Shown here one piece after another: positions 23,481 through 34,071 of a DNA stretch of 64,000 nucleotides; position 1 is the stretch's first letter; each line of letters opens with the position of its first letter. Position numbers and translations under genes: made by a program. The stretch is from Capsicum annuum (lineage: Eukaryota > Streptophyta > Magnoliopsida > Solanales > Solanaceae), in contig NC_061114.1 of NCBI RefSeq assembly GCF_002878395.1, positions 164,357,949-164,421,948 of the forward strand, given 5' to 3'. The notes under the pieces were generated by a model. The model was not told the origin of the DNA and made no database searches. It worked only from the letters and a program-made list of their open reading frames with translations.

Positions 23481-24030
23481 GAAGATCATCAGGAAAGACG
23501 TCTAGAAATTCACAGACCACAGGTATAGTCTGCGAAAAATGACCTTCAGCTCTAGAATCCTTAACATGCACTAAGTGATAGAGGTACCTTTTGGAAATAA
23601 ATTTTTGGGCTCTAGGATATAAGATAAACCTTCCCTTAGGCACTAAGGAACTACCTTCCCATTTAATTACTGGCTCGTTAGGAAATGGGAACTGACCCTT
23701 TGGGTCAAATAATTAAGAGAAGCATAGCATGAATGCAACCAATCCATCCCCAAAATCATATCAAAGTCTAACATGTCTAACTCTATCAAATCCACCAAAG
23801 TATCTCTACCATAGACCGATATCACTCTACCCCTATAGACCCTTCTAGATATAATAGAGTCACCCACTAGGGAGGACAGAAAAAAGGGATCAAAAAATAC
23901 ACTCAAGATTGAAACAAAAATGAATAGCCATAGAAGGGGTCACATAAGAGAGAGTAGACCCGAGATCAAGTGGACAATATACATCATAAGAAAAGAGTTT
24001 AAACATACCAATAATAACATCAAGGGATGC
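23481..24030 (-). pseudogene. Tekay-type aspartic protease pseudogene (element B)
   Basis: The minus strand reads LDLGSTLSYVTPSMA at about 23930-23975, the retropepsin active site region with its Asp kept (families have LLDPGATLSFVTP). The frame at 23906-23667 then gives GDSIISRRVYRGRVISVYGR and DTLVDLIELDMLDFDMILGM ending DWLHSC, the second conserved part of the enzyme. The frame at 23643-23386 continues with SKGRF.. and a CEFLDVFPDDLPSIPPDREI stretch that leads into RT. Interrupted by stops at about 23650-23670 and 23910-23925. It would process the polyprotein. Confidence 0.85.
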
Positions 24031-25279
24031 CTAAGAATCCTGGCAAATGGCAAGAGCATACAGATGATTTCGACCAATGCCGAAACCAAAAATAAAAGTA
24101 GCACCCTTTGGTGCATGAGCGGATGAAGTAGTAGGAATCTTATTCTCATAAAAAGCAACCTTAGATGGACAATTCCTACAGATGACTAGTTCGACCATAT
24201 TTAAAGAACTTATTCCTTCCTTCCTCACAAAAATCATGATGCATCTGACCACAAAATATACAAGAAAGATATGATGGAGCTAATTGAGGCCCACTAGACT
24301 GCAACTAGGTTCCTAGTGCCTAAACCTACTATCATACTGGGAACAATGGTCACCAAACACCTTCGGATAAGGAGAACTAGACATAAAGTAGGAACCAAAA
24401 TTTCCCCACTTATTTTTAGACCACTTTCCATCGTCTCTACATCTCTACTGCTGTCCTCAACCCTGATAAAAATAGTGAAATTTCTTACTCTAACTTTCAC
24501 TCATGTTTCTTTGCTTCTTATTTTCTTCCTCCACTTGTTGCATATACACCAAAAGTCTAGAGATGTCCGTATCCTTATTCAACAAGACAACCTTGCTTTC
24601 AAAGGTTGACTCACCGGACAACCTAGAGATAAACTTCCCCAATCTAGCCCTCATTCTAGACACAAATTCAAGAGCATAGTAAAAAAAATAATGAAATGTC
24701 AAGAAATAATCCTTTAGGGACATCCTTCTTAGCTTCAAATTCATGAAATCCTTGGCATTTTCTTTCCTCAACTCCTGATGAAAGAAGCGATCAAGGAAAG
24801 TACTAGATAAATCATCCTATAAAGCAGACTCAATATCATCTCCCCTAGAGTGGTCCCACTCTTTATACCATTGGCATGCTACATCCTTCAACTAATAAGC
24901 TACAAACTCTACACCTCCATATTAGTAGTATGCATGATAGAAAAGATATTTTATATATTATTAATAAAGTTTTTAGGATCTTCATCAACTTTAGAGCCAG
25001 AGAAATAAGGAGGACTGGACCTTATAAATTGCTAACCCTAGTAGCCTGAGATGATGGAGAAATAGAAGAAACACTCTCAGTCTAGGAGGCCACCAACTGG
25101 GTAAGAAAATAAATCTGTGCCTAAAGAGGTATAGTGGAAATCGGTGGAGCTCTCTTAGGGAAATCAGAAATGGTGACCCTCAATCGAGTTTAAACTCCTA
25201 GAGTTAGATGAGTTCTGTACACATTGTGCTCAAACGGGACAGAAGAGTTGCCATTGGCATCAGATCCTTTGAGAGGCAT
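24031..25279 (-). pseudogene. Tekay-type gag pseudogene (element B)
   Basis: The ATG at 25279 gives MPLKGSDANGNSSVPFE, parallel to A's gag start. The middle region near 24490-24771 has KRRMSLKDYFLTFHYF, then SRMRARLGKFISRLSGE and LLNKDTDISRLLVYMQQVEE, the C-terminal capsid signature of Tekay Gag. A degenerate zinc-knuckle area follows at 24150-24260 (CGQMHHDFC-like residues and NCPSK in neighbouring frames). Gag would package the element RNA. The 5' third (24790-25200) is heavily interrupted by stops. Confidence 0.8.
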
Positions 25280-25455
25280 GATATGAAAAATGAACACATA
25301 GGAATTAGAGAAGATTAAAGACCTTAGACTCTATAGCTTGAAATAGAACAATAAGAAAGGAAAAATTCCTAAATGCCTTGTAGCCTCTCCCTTATAAGTG
25401 TGGAACGCTACAAACTTATAACCGAGACTCTACTTGAAATGACTTTTCTTGAAAC

Positions 25456-25467
25456 CTAATGATACTT
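25456..25467 (-). other. Degenerate primer binding site of element B
   Basis: The plus strand has TGATAC (25460-25465), the core of GCTCTGATACCA, beside the 5' LTR inner edge. Surrounding bases no longer match. Confidence 0.4.
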
Positions 25468-25474
25468 TTTTTCA

Positions 25475-27589
25475 TGACCCAAACTAGGGCCTAACTGTGA
25501 CGACTATTTCAAGTCCCACATTGACCAAAGATCACTCACCACACCTAACCAAACAAAATAAAATACACCCTAAGGTTAGATGAATTCCAAACATATAACA
25601 AGATAGCATGCAACAATCTTAAAAAATTTAAAACAAGTCTGTAACCATAAATAGACGATTGGCCAAACAGCCGACCACAACACCCAATAACCACAATAGT
25701 ACAAATAAAGCCTTTAAATCAAAGAACCAAAATTTAATATCAATAAAGTATTGGGACATGCCCCTGACTATAGCCAAAATAAGTCTAAACAGTCTAAGAC
25801 ATAAGAGACCAAAATATGAAATGTAGGCTTTTGATATATAAAAGCTCACCACTTCAATGTCCACTCATAAGCTAATCTCGAATCCTAATCACTGAGCAGA
25901 AGAAGTAGAAGTATAACCAATTCCTACATCCTGTGGGATACAACATCTAAAGATAGTAAGTAGGGTGAATGCTAGAATGTTACTCAAGGATATGGATAAC
26001 ATGATGACATGATCAATAGTTCAAAATCATTTAAAAACAATGCACATAATCAAATGCATATATATATATATCATATACTAGGATAGGTAACAAGGCTTAA
26101 CATGTCATTAAAACTTTTGCCTAGATTATATAGCTCAACCGTGATAACATGTACCCATAGGCTACATGGGTCCCAACTATCACCCCCTAGTTAGGCCCTA
26201 GTTCATACAACCATACAAATCGAAGAATAATTTCATAAATATATGCATAGGGGACTCAAACGTCCCAATCATATACCAAGGTAACTTAAGCACCTGATAA
26301 TTAATGATTTACTAGGGACTCGAGCCTCCTTAATAATGAAATAATAATGAGAAGGACTCAAACCTCCCTGGATACTTTGACCCTCTCATCGACAAAGGCA
26401 ATTTCCATTATCGATCACTCAAACCTCCACTTTCATGACTCATACACACAACACTTATTAAAGCCCAATTAAAATAAGTATCACACATTCCCATTCATTG
26501 AACCATCTTTCATATTAAGGCATACATTTTTGGTACCGTCATACCAACTACACTTGTAAGGTAATAACAACAAGCAAAAATAGTTACATCACTTGGGGAA
26601 ATTTATAATATCCTTGGCTCAATTATTCAATAGTTTATCAGAACACAAATCCATTAGGTTCATAAGTTTAATATCATAATTAAAGCATGAATGATCATAT
26701 GTAAACTATGGAAAAATATTGTCCAACAATAAGCATTAAAAATCCTCAACCTTTGTTTTTAAACCATCATAAACATCTCATGAATAATACTTTAAAAAAC
26801 ATGCTTTGAACAAATTAACAATGAGGGAAAAGTAACATGCCTTAAACACTAAGGAATTTTGAGAGAAATGGACCCTTGAGCCCTTAAAAGGACAACTTGA
26901 TGAAACCCTAGCTTGACTTAATTGAGATAATTTAGAGAGCCTTTTGGAGTGGTTGACAAGTTACTTAATTTGTTTCTTAGTGCTAATGACACCCTAAAAG
27001 GGTTATATATGTGGGTTTTAATTTGGGTAAAATGGGAAATCTCTTGAATGCCTTAACTTAAAAGTTGAAAAAGTGTTGCCTTTCAACTATGGGTCAACCA
27101 GTGACTCATATCCACTCCTTATAACTCATCACCATGTGTCATAACCAAGATAGTATCTAAGACCCCTATACACTATTGACTCTATGACTCAAGTGGTACC
27201 ACTCATAATAGGACCCTACGACTCGTAGGGTCTAGGCGTAGTCCTCACAGAACCCAACTGGGCAAACACTGGATATCCTACAATTTGCTCGCAATGACTT
27301 GTAACAAGTCCTTATGGCTTATAGTGAGCTACTTTTACTCAAAGAATAACATAGCAACTTAATTTGTAATTTTATTATGATTTCATCCCAATGATTCATC
27401 ACGAGTCTTTACGACTTGTGTCATCAAGTTGTACCTAAGACAAAAATTCAAACACCATTTATTGGACACCTTATGACTAGGCTCACCTAAGCCATCAAGA
27501 CAACCTACAACTCATTGGGTGAGTTTTTCCTAGGGCAGAAAGCTTAGAACTCAGAAAATTTTCAAGGACCAAAAACTCAGGGCGTAATA
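25475..27589 (-). repeat. 5' LTR of element B (2,115 bases)
   Basis: Homologous along its length to 18234-20496 with several small deletions. The right edge GGCGTAATA is the mutated complement of TGTAACGCC. The frame at 25628-25864 lies in LTR sequence. Confidence 0.85.
27001..27010 (-). promoter_or_regulatory. TATA box, 5' LTR of element B
   Basis: The minus strand reads TATATAACC, 580 bases from the LTR start. It is the clearest of the three aligned copies. Confidence 0.5.
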
Positions 27590-28782
27590 TATTGTCAGAC
27601 TAGTAAGTTGCCCATGGTTTCTATGGAGGTCATTACTTGGACTTCACAAGTCATAAGATGAGGTCATGAGTCATAGAATAGGACTCATGACCGACTAGTG
27701 AGATGGTCCCAGGTTATTTTTTGTAACAACTAGACTTCATGAGTTATGGAGAGTCATTATGAGTAGTAAGGTAGGGCTCATAGTCTCACCAGTGAAGTGG
27801 TCCATTATTCCTATGGTGACTATAACTAAGACCCTATGAATCATAAGATTGGGTCATCAGCCGTAGGGTGGGATTCATGAGCAAATTAGTAAAGGGGCGA
27901 TGAGTTACTGTCCATATCATGAGTCATGGTAATGACTCATATTGATTCCTTACGAGTCATAAGGTTCTTATAGTCATTGGGGACAATTTTCTTACTTTTT
28001 AATTGGGGACACACTATTTCTTTCCTTCATTCACCAGTTAAAACCCATAGCCATAAAACACCTTGGGGCCTCGTTATCATCCCAACACACATCAAATACA
28101 CTTCTATCATCTGTCAAACCCCTAAATAAGAACAATTAGGGTTTTCTAAGAGATTAGTTATCTAGGGCTCAAAGGGTAATTTCTTCTCCAAATTCTTAAT
28201 ACTCTGAGACATATATCTCTTCTCGAAACTTGTATTATCATTTTTTCAAGCAATGGCTTGATATTAATATGGTTTTAATTGTGGGTTTAATGATGAATTG
28301 AGGGTTCTTAATGAATGTTACTTGTTTGGCTTTCCCATGATCTTGGAATTTATTGTTCATGATTTATTACATGGTTTTGAATTAAATATGTACATAGGTA
28401 TGGAAACTGTGGTTGGGGTCATAGGATTCTTCTAATTTTATGGAATTGGTTTTGGAAGGGGGTCGAGGCATTCCCCAATCTTATGAAACTTGATTTGGAA
28501 TTGGTATTAACCTCAACCCACTTGAATAATTGACTTTGAAATATAGTTTTTCCCACTTATCAAAATTGTTTCATTTCATGATTCATCAATGGAACATAAA
28601 TGGTTTTGAAAGACCTTGGTAGTCTTGTTTTGGGTTTAAAATAGAAAGGGGGTTATGGTATTCCCCTGAGGTTGATGGATAATGGAAATGGCTTAACTAA
28701 ATAAGTTTGGAAGCATAATTGGTATGAAGATACCAAGAATATATGCCATAATGGATGATTATTGGTTCAATGAATGGGTTAT
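27590..28782 (+). repeat. 3' LTR of element A, second part
   Basis: Resumes homology with the 5' LTR at about 11945 (ACTAGTAAGTTG) and follows it to about 13122 (GGTTATTG versus GAGTTATGTG), including the sub-repeats and the TTCCCCTGAGGTTGATGGAT stretch. It ends where element C starts. Confidence 0.8.
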
Positions 28783-29223
28783 TGAAAGGACCCAAGTGCA
28801 CACGCAACTGTACGTGGTCTACCAAGTAATATAGTGGCCTTAAGGAAAGCCTAATGTCAACCCTACAGGGACTAGTTCCAACAATTATTCAAATTCTAGC
28901 TCACTTGTTAAGATTAAATCAATGCAAGGTAACCAAAGAGAGGGTTTGAAAATTTTAAATGAAAATTAAAGTAAATAATGCATAAAGTAAAAGACTAAAG
29001 ACAATCAATAGAGTAAAGCCCAGGGTTAAAGCTATCCGAACAATTATACTATGGTATTGCACTTCATTTGTTGGATCGCTTATCTTGGTTGTTGATATGT
29101 AGAGTATATCGCAAGATTAAGGTCTCCGTACATCTAATTATCTACCTAACTTGGACATTACAACTACATCATTGTGCAGGGATGTAATAATCCAATTAAG
29201 TGCTTAAAGCTTTTATCCTACTG

Positions 29224-29247
29224 ATAAGTGGTGTTTTTACCACTTAT
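29224..29247. repeat. Perfect 9-base inverted repeat in LTR of element C
   Basis: ATAAGTGGT (29224-29232) and ACCACTTAT (29239-29247) with a 6-base loop. Confidence 0.85.
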
Positions 29248-29617
29248 TCATACTCATTATTCATGCACAATGACTTTATTCGAATGTATAAATGAGACAA
29301 ACTTATGGTTAGATGCACTAATATCAACTTGATGCAGGTAAAAAAGCTAAAGAGGTCAAAAGATGTGGATTGGAGATGAAATGATGAAGAGAAAGCATAG
29401 AAGAGTGCAGCTAAAGACCTGGATTGTATCAACCCCGGTTATCGCGACCATGGTCCTCTAGATGAATTTGTGGTCAATTAAGATGGTCAGAGCAATGTGG
29501 TTGTATAATTTAACTGCATTGCACCGACACAGTCGTAGTCAAATAGACACGATCGCGGATCAGCAGGAACTGGACCAATGGTAGAATTGTAAAATGTCAT
29601 GGACGAATCCCAAATCA

Positions 29618-29625
29618 TATATAAG
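29618..29625 (+). promoter_or_regulatory. TATA box in LTR of element C
   Basis: TATATAAG at about one kilobase before the LTR end, after a CG-rich stretch. A plausible core promoter. Confidence 0.5.
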
Positions 29626-30652
29626 TAAAACCCCTTTCTTCTTTAGGGATTACTTGTCTCATAAAATAGTTTTGAATTCTAAGCTTGAACTCTAATTGAG
29701 CAAGTGTATAATCAACTTTGGAGGCTCAAATTTCTTAGTTTCTTGTTGAACAACGAATGCTTTGGTTGACCCACATGGTATATCTCTCTTTACTTTCTTC
29801 ATGACTAACTAAGTAATTTAGTATTGGGATTATGTTTAATTAGTGTAATTGTGTATGGGTATTGTTGTGTTTGCATGAATTTTAGTTGTTGAGTATGGAT
29901 TTCATTATTGTTTGAGCTTATGAGTTGGGATTTGATCGGTGAAAACTCCAAATTTCCAAATGGGTTTGATGGGTGAAAGATCCAAGCTTTAGGAACCCTT
30001 TGTCATCCTTAAAATATGGACTTAGGTAAATATTAGGTAACCCATAACATCCTCAAAAGAGGTTTATCATGGGACATAACGATGGTGAACAACTAAGCCT
30101 ATGGTTTACTACCCTTTGCAATCATAGAAATAAGAATTTAGGAAGTGTAAATTATGTTAAGAGCATCATCCTTGAAATAGGGATGCTTAGTTGAGGTTTT
30201 GGGTGGATACATAAACTCCACACTTATTAGGTGGTCGAAAGAGCTAATGGGTGAAATCGTTGTGGTTTTATCAAAAGATTGACCTCAATAATATTCGACC
30301 TAGCCTATCCATTACTTAACAACTAAATCTCTTGATAAATCATCATTATACCATTTACATTACCTCTAAGGAGACATAATTGCATGATTTCTCAAAAACA
30401 TGAATATAGACCAAAGATAGCATTCACTCCGTACTGGTTAAAGTTTGTGTGAAGAATTTTTGACTAATCCCTCCATTTACTTTTACATGTTGTTTCTATT
30501 AGCATTCAGGGTAATCTTATAGTAACTTGAGTACCCATAGGTTATAAGTCTATAACATTCACTGCTTGAGATTCGACCCTAATTTACATTTGGTTACTTG
30601 ACAATGACCATCTCATCTCTCAAATATGGGAGTGACTTAAGCATTATCAAAA

Positions 30653-30670
30653 TAGCACCATTGTCGAGGA
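30653..30670 (+). other. Primer binding site of element C (tRNA-Asp type)
   Basis: TAGCACCATTGTCGAGGA matches 13 of 18 bases of TGGCGCCGTTGCCGGGGA. All five differences are transitions. It lies 3 bases after the LTR end. Confidence 0.75.
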
Positions 30671-30777
30671 GTGAAATATAGATTTCACTTGTGTGGTACT
30701 ATTCTTACTTGGGAATACTCAGAGTGGGGTAATTGAATTTTTTTGTTGTTTTTGACTATTTTTTATGTGATAAAAGT

Positions 30778-32320
30778 ATGAACGGAGCGACGAGTGATAA
30801 TGCAAGTAATTTTGGCCCCTTTGATGCTCCACTAGGCGATCCTGAATAAAGTAGGGAAAACAAGTGCTATCTGTATCCCTCCAACCAACAGAAATGGTGT
30901 GTTTCATGTGACTAGTGTTATGCTTCACATATTACAAATGAAAGGATTATATGGGGGTCAAGCATATGAGGACCCAAATGTTTATTTAAAAAACTTAATG
31001 GAAGTTTGTACGTCATTTAACATAGCCCATATTACATAAGAATCCTTCCGTCTTTGACTCTTCCAATTTTCTCTAAGGGGCGAGGCGATTTTATGGCTCT
31101 GTTCACTTTTGCTCGGTACAATCATCTCTTGGGAGGATCTTACTATGGTGTTCCTTGATAGATACTTCCCACCATAACAAATTCTTCAAAAGCGGGATAA
31201 GATTAAAAGCTTTTGACAATTCAATAGAGAACCATTGTTTGAAGTGTGGGAGAGGTTTAATAGAAAGCTATCCTAATGCCCAAATCATGAGGTCCAGGAT
31301 AAGATGCTCCTTGAGATACCTATAGAGCTATTGACCGATTGAAGAAAATGACTGTGGATAATGCAGCGGGTCACTCTATTGTAAAATTACATTATCTTGC
31401 GGTTTTCTAATTGATAGGTGAAGTATCCAAACAAAATTAGGGCTGGCACACCCGTGATGCTGATGCTCCTAAAACCCCTTTTACTACCTCTGGGTGACCA
31501 ATGAGCAAAGAAAATAAGAAAAGGAGAACATGGCCAAGATGATGACCCAGCTTTAGCTTCTAACAAAACATGTTATGGGAGTACCTGCAAAAGCGGTAAA
31601 TAGCATAACATCAAAGCCTTATAAGGACGATGATGAGGCAAAGAAGTTGGATGAAGAAATTCAGTTCTTTGAAAACTACTTGGGGGGTTCCTGCCCCGCC
31701 TATCAAAGGCAAGGTGGTAATCAAGGTTAAATGGATCAAGACCGAGATAGAGATTAGAGAGTTAAGAAACATGAATATGATCGCTATGTTCCTCCTCTCT
31801 TAGGGCTAGGGCTAAGGAGTCAAACATCATTGACCCAAAAAAATTCAAGACCGAAGGTATTTTGGTATAAATCTTGAGTAGAGTTGAAGGTATGGACAAA
31901 ATGGTCCGTGAGTTCAAGGGTGACTTCTCTATACCCGCCCAAATGGTGGTGTCTCACTCCAACTCCATCAAATAATTAAAGACCTAAGTTGGGAAAATCT
32001 CTATGCCTCTAAATACAAGGGCTAAAGTTGGACTTTCGAGTGACATAATTGCTAACCCAAAGTAAGCACAACTCCTAGAAATTGTCACTAAAAGTGGGAA
32101 AGAACTTTAAGCACCCCTTAGAGAAGAGGTGAGTGAAAATATGCCCAAGTCCAAGGCAAAAAGGGTGACACCTCAAAGAAGAGAAGCAAATAATGATAAA
32201 GAGCTAAATGAAAGCGACTACGAAGTGGTCAAAGTTCTAAGTCACAAGGAGAAGAAAATCCAACCACCCATGTTCCTCCTCCATTCTCTTAATAGCTGTA
32301 TAAAAGGAAGAGAGTGACAA
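30778..32320 (+). pseudogene. Athila-type gag pseudogene (element C)
   Basis: The ATG at 30778 reads MNGATSDNASNFGPFDAPLG and stops after 23 codons. Shifted frames then show HILQMKGLYGGQAYEDPNVY (about 30925-30985), FQFSLRGEAILWLCSLLLGT (about 31060-31125), LDRYFPPQQILQKRDKIKSF (about 31148-31210) and PLFEVWERFNRKLS (about 31230-31270), the Retrotrans_gag core of Athila elements. 31500-31740 has the linker VNSITSKPYKDDDEAKK and EIQFFENYLGGSCPAYQRQG. 32129-32317 gives KPKAKRVTPQ-like basic residues before the protease part. Gag builds the particle. It is broken by about a dozen stops and frame changes. Confidence 0.8.
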
Positions 32321-32903
32321 ATTGAGAAAATTTATGTCAAAACTTAGCAATTTTTTCATAAATATCCCACTACATGAGGCTACTCAAGAGATTTTGGGAT
32401 ACACTAAGTTAATAAAAAAGTTAATGTCCAAGAAGAATCTCATTGACGGTGATACCATCGATATTACTCATGGGTGTAGTGCTATCATTGATAGCAAAGT
32501 TGCACAAAAGAAAAACAACCCTAGAGCCTTCCCTACTCCTTGAACCATTAGTACTCATAAGTTTACTAAAGCTCTCTATGACCTTGGTACAAGAATCAAC
32601 CTAATGTCGTATGTCATCTATAAGAAACTTGGTTTGGACACTCCTACAGCAACCTCAACGCGGTCTATAAAAAGGCCGGTAGGTATATTGTTTGATGTCC
32701 TCATGAATGTGGACAAATTCATTCTCCTAGCAGATTTTATGGTATTGGATTGTGAGATGGACCAAGAGGTTCCTATCATTCTTGGTCATCCTTTCTTGGC
32801 CACTGGGAGCGCCATTATTGATCTAGAGTTGCGAGAAATAAATTTTGGGTGCAACAAGATGAGGTATCATTCAAAATTTAAAAGTCAAAGAAGTAAACTG
32901 TAG
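32321..32903 (+). pseudogene. Athila-type Gag end and aspartic protease pseudogene (element C)
   Basis: The frame at 32322-32543 reads KFMSKLSNFFINIPLHEATQ then LGYTKLIKKLMSKKNLID, the conserved Gag C-terminus before protease. A single TGA at 32541-32543 interrupts, and the same frame continues with HKFTKALYDLGTRINLMSYV (active-site Asp kept, DLG for the DLGAS motif) and then frame 32604-32903: YKKLGLDTPTATSTRSIKRP, VGILFDVLMNVDKFILLADF, VLDCEMDQEVPIILGHPFLA. The ILGHPFLA block is the family's second catalytic motif. Length and motif order match an entire Athila protease. It ends at a TAG at 32901, about 85 bases before the post-pol motif, so no RT follows. Best preserved protease in the window. 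Confidence 0.85.
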
Positions 32904-32985
32904 AGCTTTAAGTAGTATCCATGGTGGATGTTGAAAATGAGATAGTGAAAAATGAGGGGTTTGAGGACCCGCCGTGAGATTTAAA

Positions 32986-33030
32986 GTCATGCCATGACGA
33001 TAAATAAGGCTCTAGGTAGGAGGAAACCCA
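32986..33030 (+). repeat. Athila post-pol conserved motif in element C
   Basis: GTCATGCCATGACGATAAAT, then GGCTCTAGGTAGGAGGAAAC and CCA. Counterpart of the two copies after integrase in element G (7191-7231 and 7275-7315). Here it follows protease directly, marking where RT to integrase were lost. Confidence 0.65.
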
Positions 33031-34071
33031 CAAATGCCATGAGAGTTTCTCGTATCCTTTTTGTTATATTCTTATAGTGTGGATGTTGTGTTTTCCATTT
33101 GAATAACCCATGCATTTGTGGCACTTTTGAATGCATTGAATGAGCTTTGAAAAGGGTGAAGTGTGAAAGTTTACTTTGAAAATCCGAGCAGGAAAATTCT
33201 ATGAAAATTGAGTAAAATGCTGAATAATGGAAAATAGGGGAGCAAAAACTGCTATCAGTTACCGCGACGCAGCCACCGTGCACGATCGCGGCTATACGAG
33301 TGCCCACGATCGTGGTCATTTCAGTCATTTAATCCCTAGTCTCCTTCATTTACCTCACACTCCCTTTTAAAGATTTTACTCTCAAATCTAAGCAACATTG
33401 TTGGCCAAGTTGTAAGCTCTCGATTAGGCTCCATTTACATCCCTCTTGAATCACAACTCCGGTATTTGACATGAACCCTTGCTTTTATTTTGGAAAATAG
33501 GCCATTGAGTGCATGATTAAGAAAGGCCTAAATTTTTAATTGTGATGCTTTATATGTTTTTATACTTATTATTTTTGTGGTGTTGGTTACTTGATTGAAG
33601 TGTGCACAAGAGTGGGGAAACCCTCAGTACCCAATAGTATGTACGATAGACAAATGAGATATGCAACCTTGTGTTTGATAATTGCTCGAATGAACTTTCA
33701 ATAGTGGCATTTACTTTTGAAGGGCACATTCACACACACACCTATAGCATTGTTCACATGACTTTCATTTGCACCCATATGGTATAATATGCTGGTAGTC
33801 TAGAATTGGGAGGAAGTTGAAGATGTATAACTTACATGGAACTAACCTCAGGTGTCGCGACCGTGGTCATAGACCAATGACCGTGGTAATGCAGATGCAG
33901 ATCTTATTCTGTGATCACGGTAACTGAGGGCAGGTTCCTATTATATCAAAAATCCCGTACACTAAATTTTTAGCTAGGAAATCCCATGCACCTAGTCAAA
34001 TGAACTTTAATGATCAGTCTAGCACAGCTTGCATGATTTGACTGACATTGAAAAATAAATGTGTGTTTTAG
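33031..34071 (+). other. Non-coding spacer of element C before the envelope-like frame
   Basis: No gene. CG-rich words occur at 33259-33325 (ACCGCGACGCAGCCACC, GCACGATCGCGGC, CCACGATCGTGG) and 33848-33890 (CGCGACCGTGGTCAT), similar to those in the LTR. GTGGGGAAACCCTCAGTACC at about 33612 resembles element G at 8038. A TTTTAGTGCTTTCAG ending at 34080 looks like a splice acceptor just before the envelope-like coding part. Confidence 0.5.

Larger units (their letters stand above)
18234..27589 (-). mobile_element. Tekay/Del-type chromovirus B, inserted in A's 3' LTR
   Basis: On the minus strand: 5' LTR 25475-27589, weak PBS, gag, protease, RT, RNase H, integrase, chromodomain, PPT and 3' LTR 18234-20496. 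LTRs and Gag start are homologous to element A, so A and B are one family in opposite orientation. All Pol domains are present in the right order, but stops and frameshifts break them. Its flanks are the two halves of A's 3' LTR, which proves B arrived after A. The possible target duplication (TTTCA on the left, TGTCA near the right) is too degraded to be certain. Confidence 0.85.
11827..28782 (+). mobile_element. Tekay/Del-type chromovirus A, interrupted by element B
   Basis: Complete left half: 5' LTR 11827-14086, PBS, gag, RT, RNase H, integrase, chromodomain, PPT and start of the 3' LTR at 18115. The 3' LTR is split by B (18234-27589), resumes at about 27590 (CAGACTAGTAAGTTGCCCAT aligned with 5' LTR around 11945) and is cut at 28782 where Athila C starts. 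The rest of the 3' LTR is not found in the window. Protease is deleted. The two LTR copies differ by many substitutions and small indels on sight, so the insertion is old. Confidence 0.8.
28783..30649 (+). repeat. 5' LTR of element C (1,867 bases, start by homology break)
   Basis: Starts TGAAAGGACC and ends ATTATCA immediately before the PBS. 28783 is chosen because A's LTR stops there. A second possible start is TGATAAGTGG at 29222, where a 9-base inverted repeat sits. If that is the true LTR start, 28783-29221 would be a separate retained piece. CG-rich words (ATCGCGACCATGG at about 29439, GATCGCGGATC at about 29562) lie upstream of a TATA box. Confidence 0.65.

Noticed and set aside
29222..29250. 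Hairpin as a miRNA or terminator
   Set aside because: Nine base pairs and a six-base loop are too short for a plant miRNA precursor, and no terminator context exists in this type of genome.
32987..33328. 113-codon minus-strand frame
   Set aside because: Lies over the conserved Athila non-coding box and spacer in the opposite direction; no domain seen.
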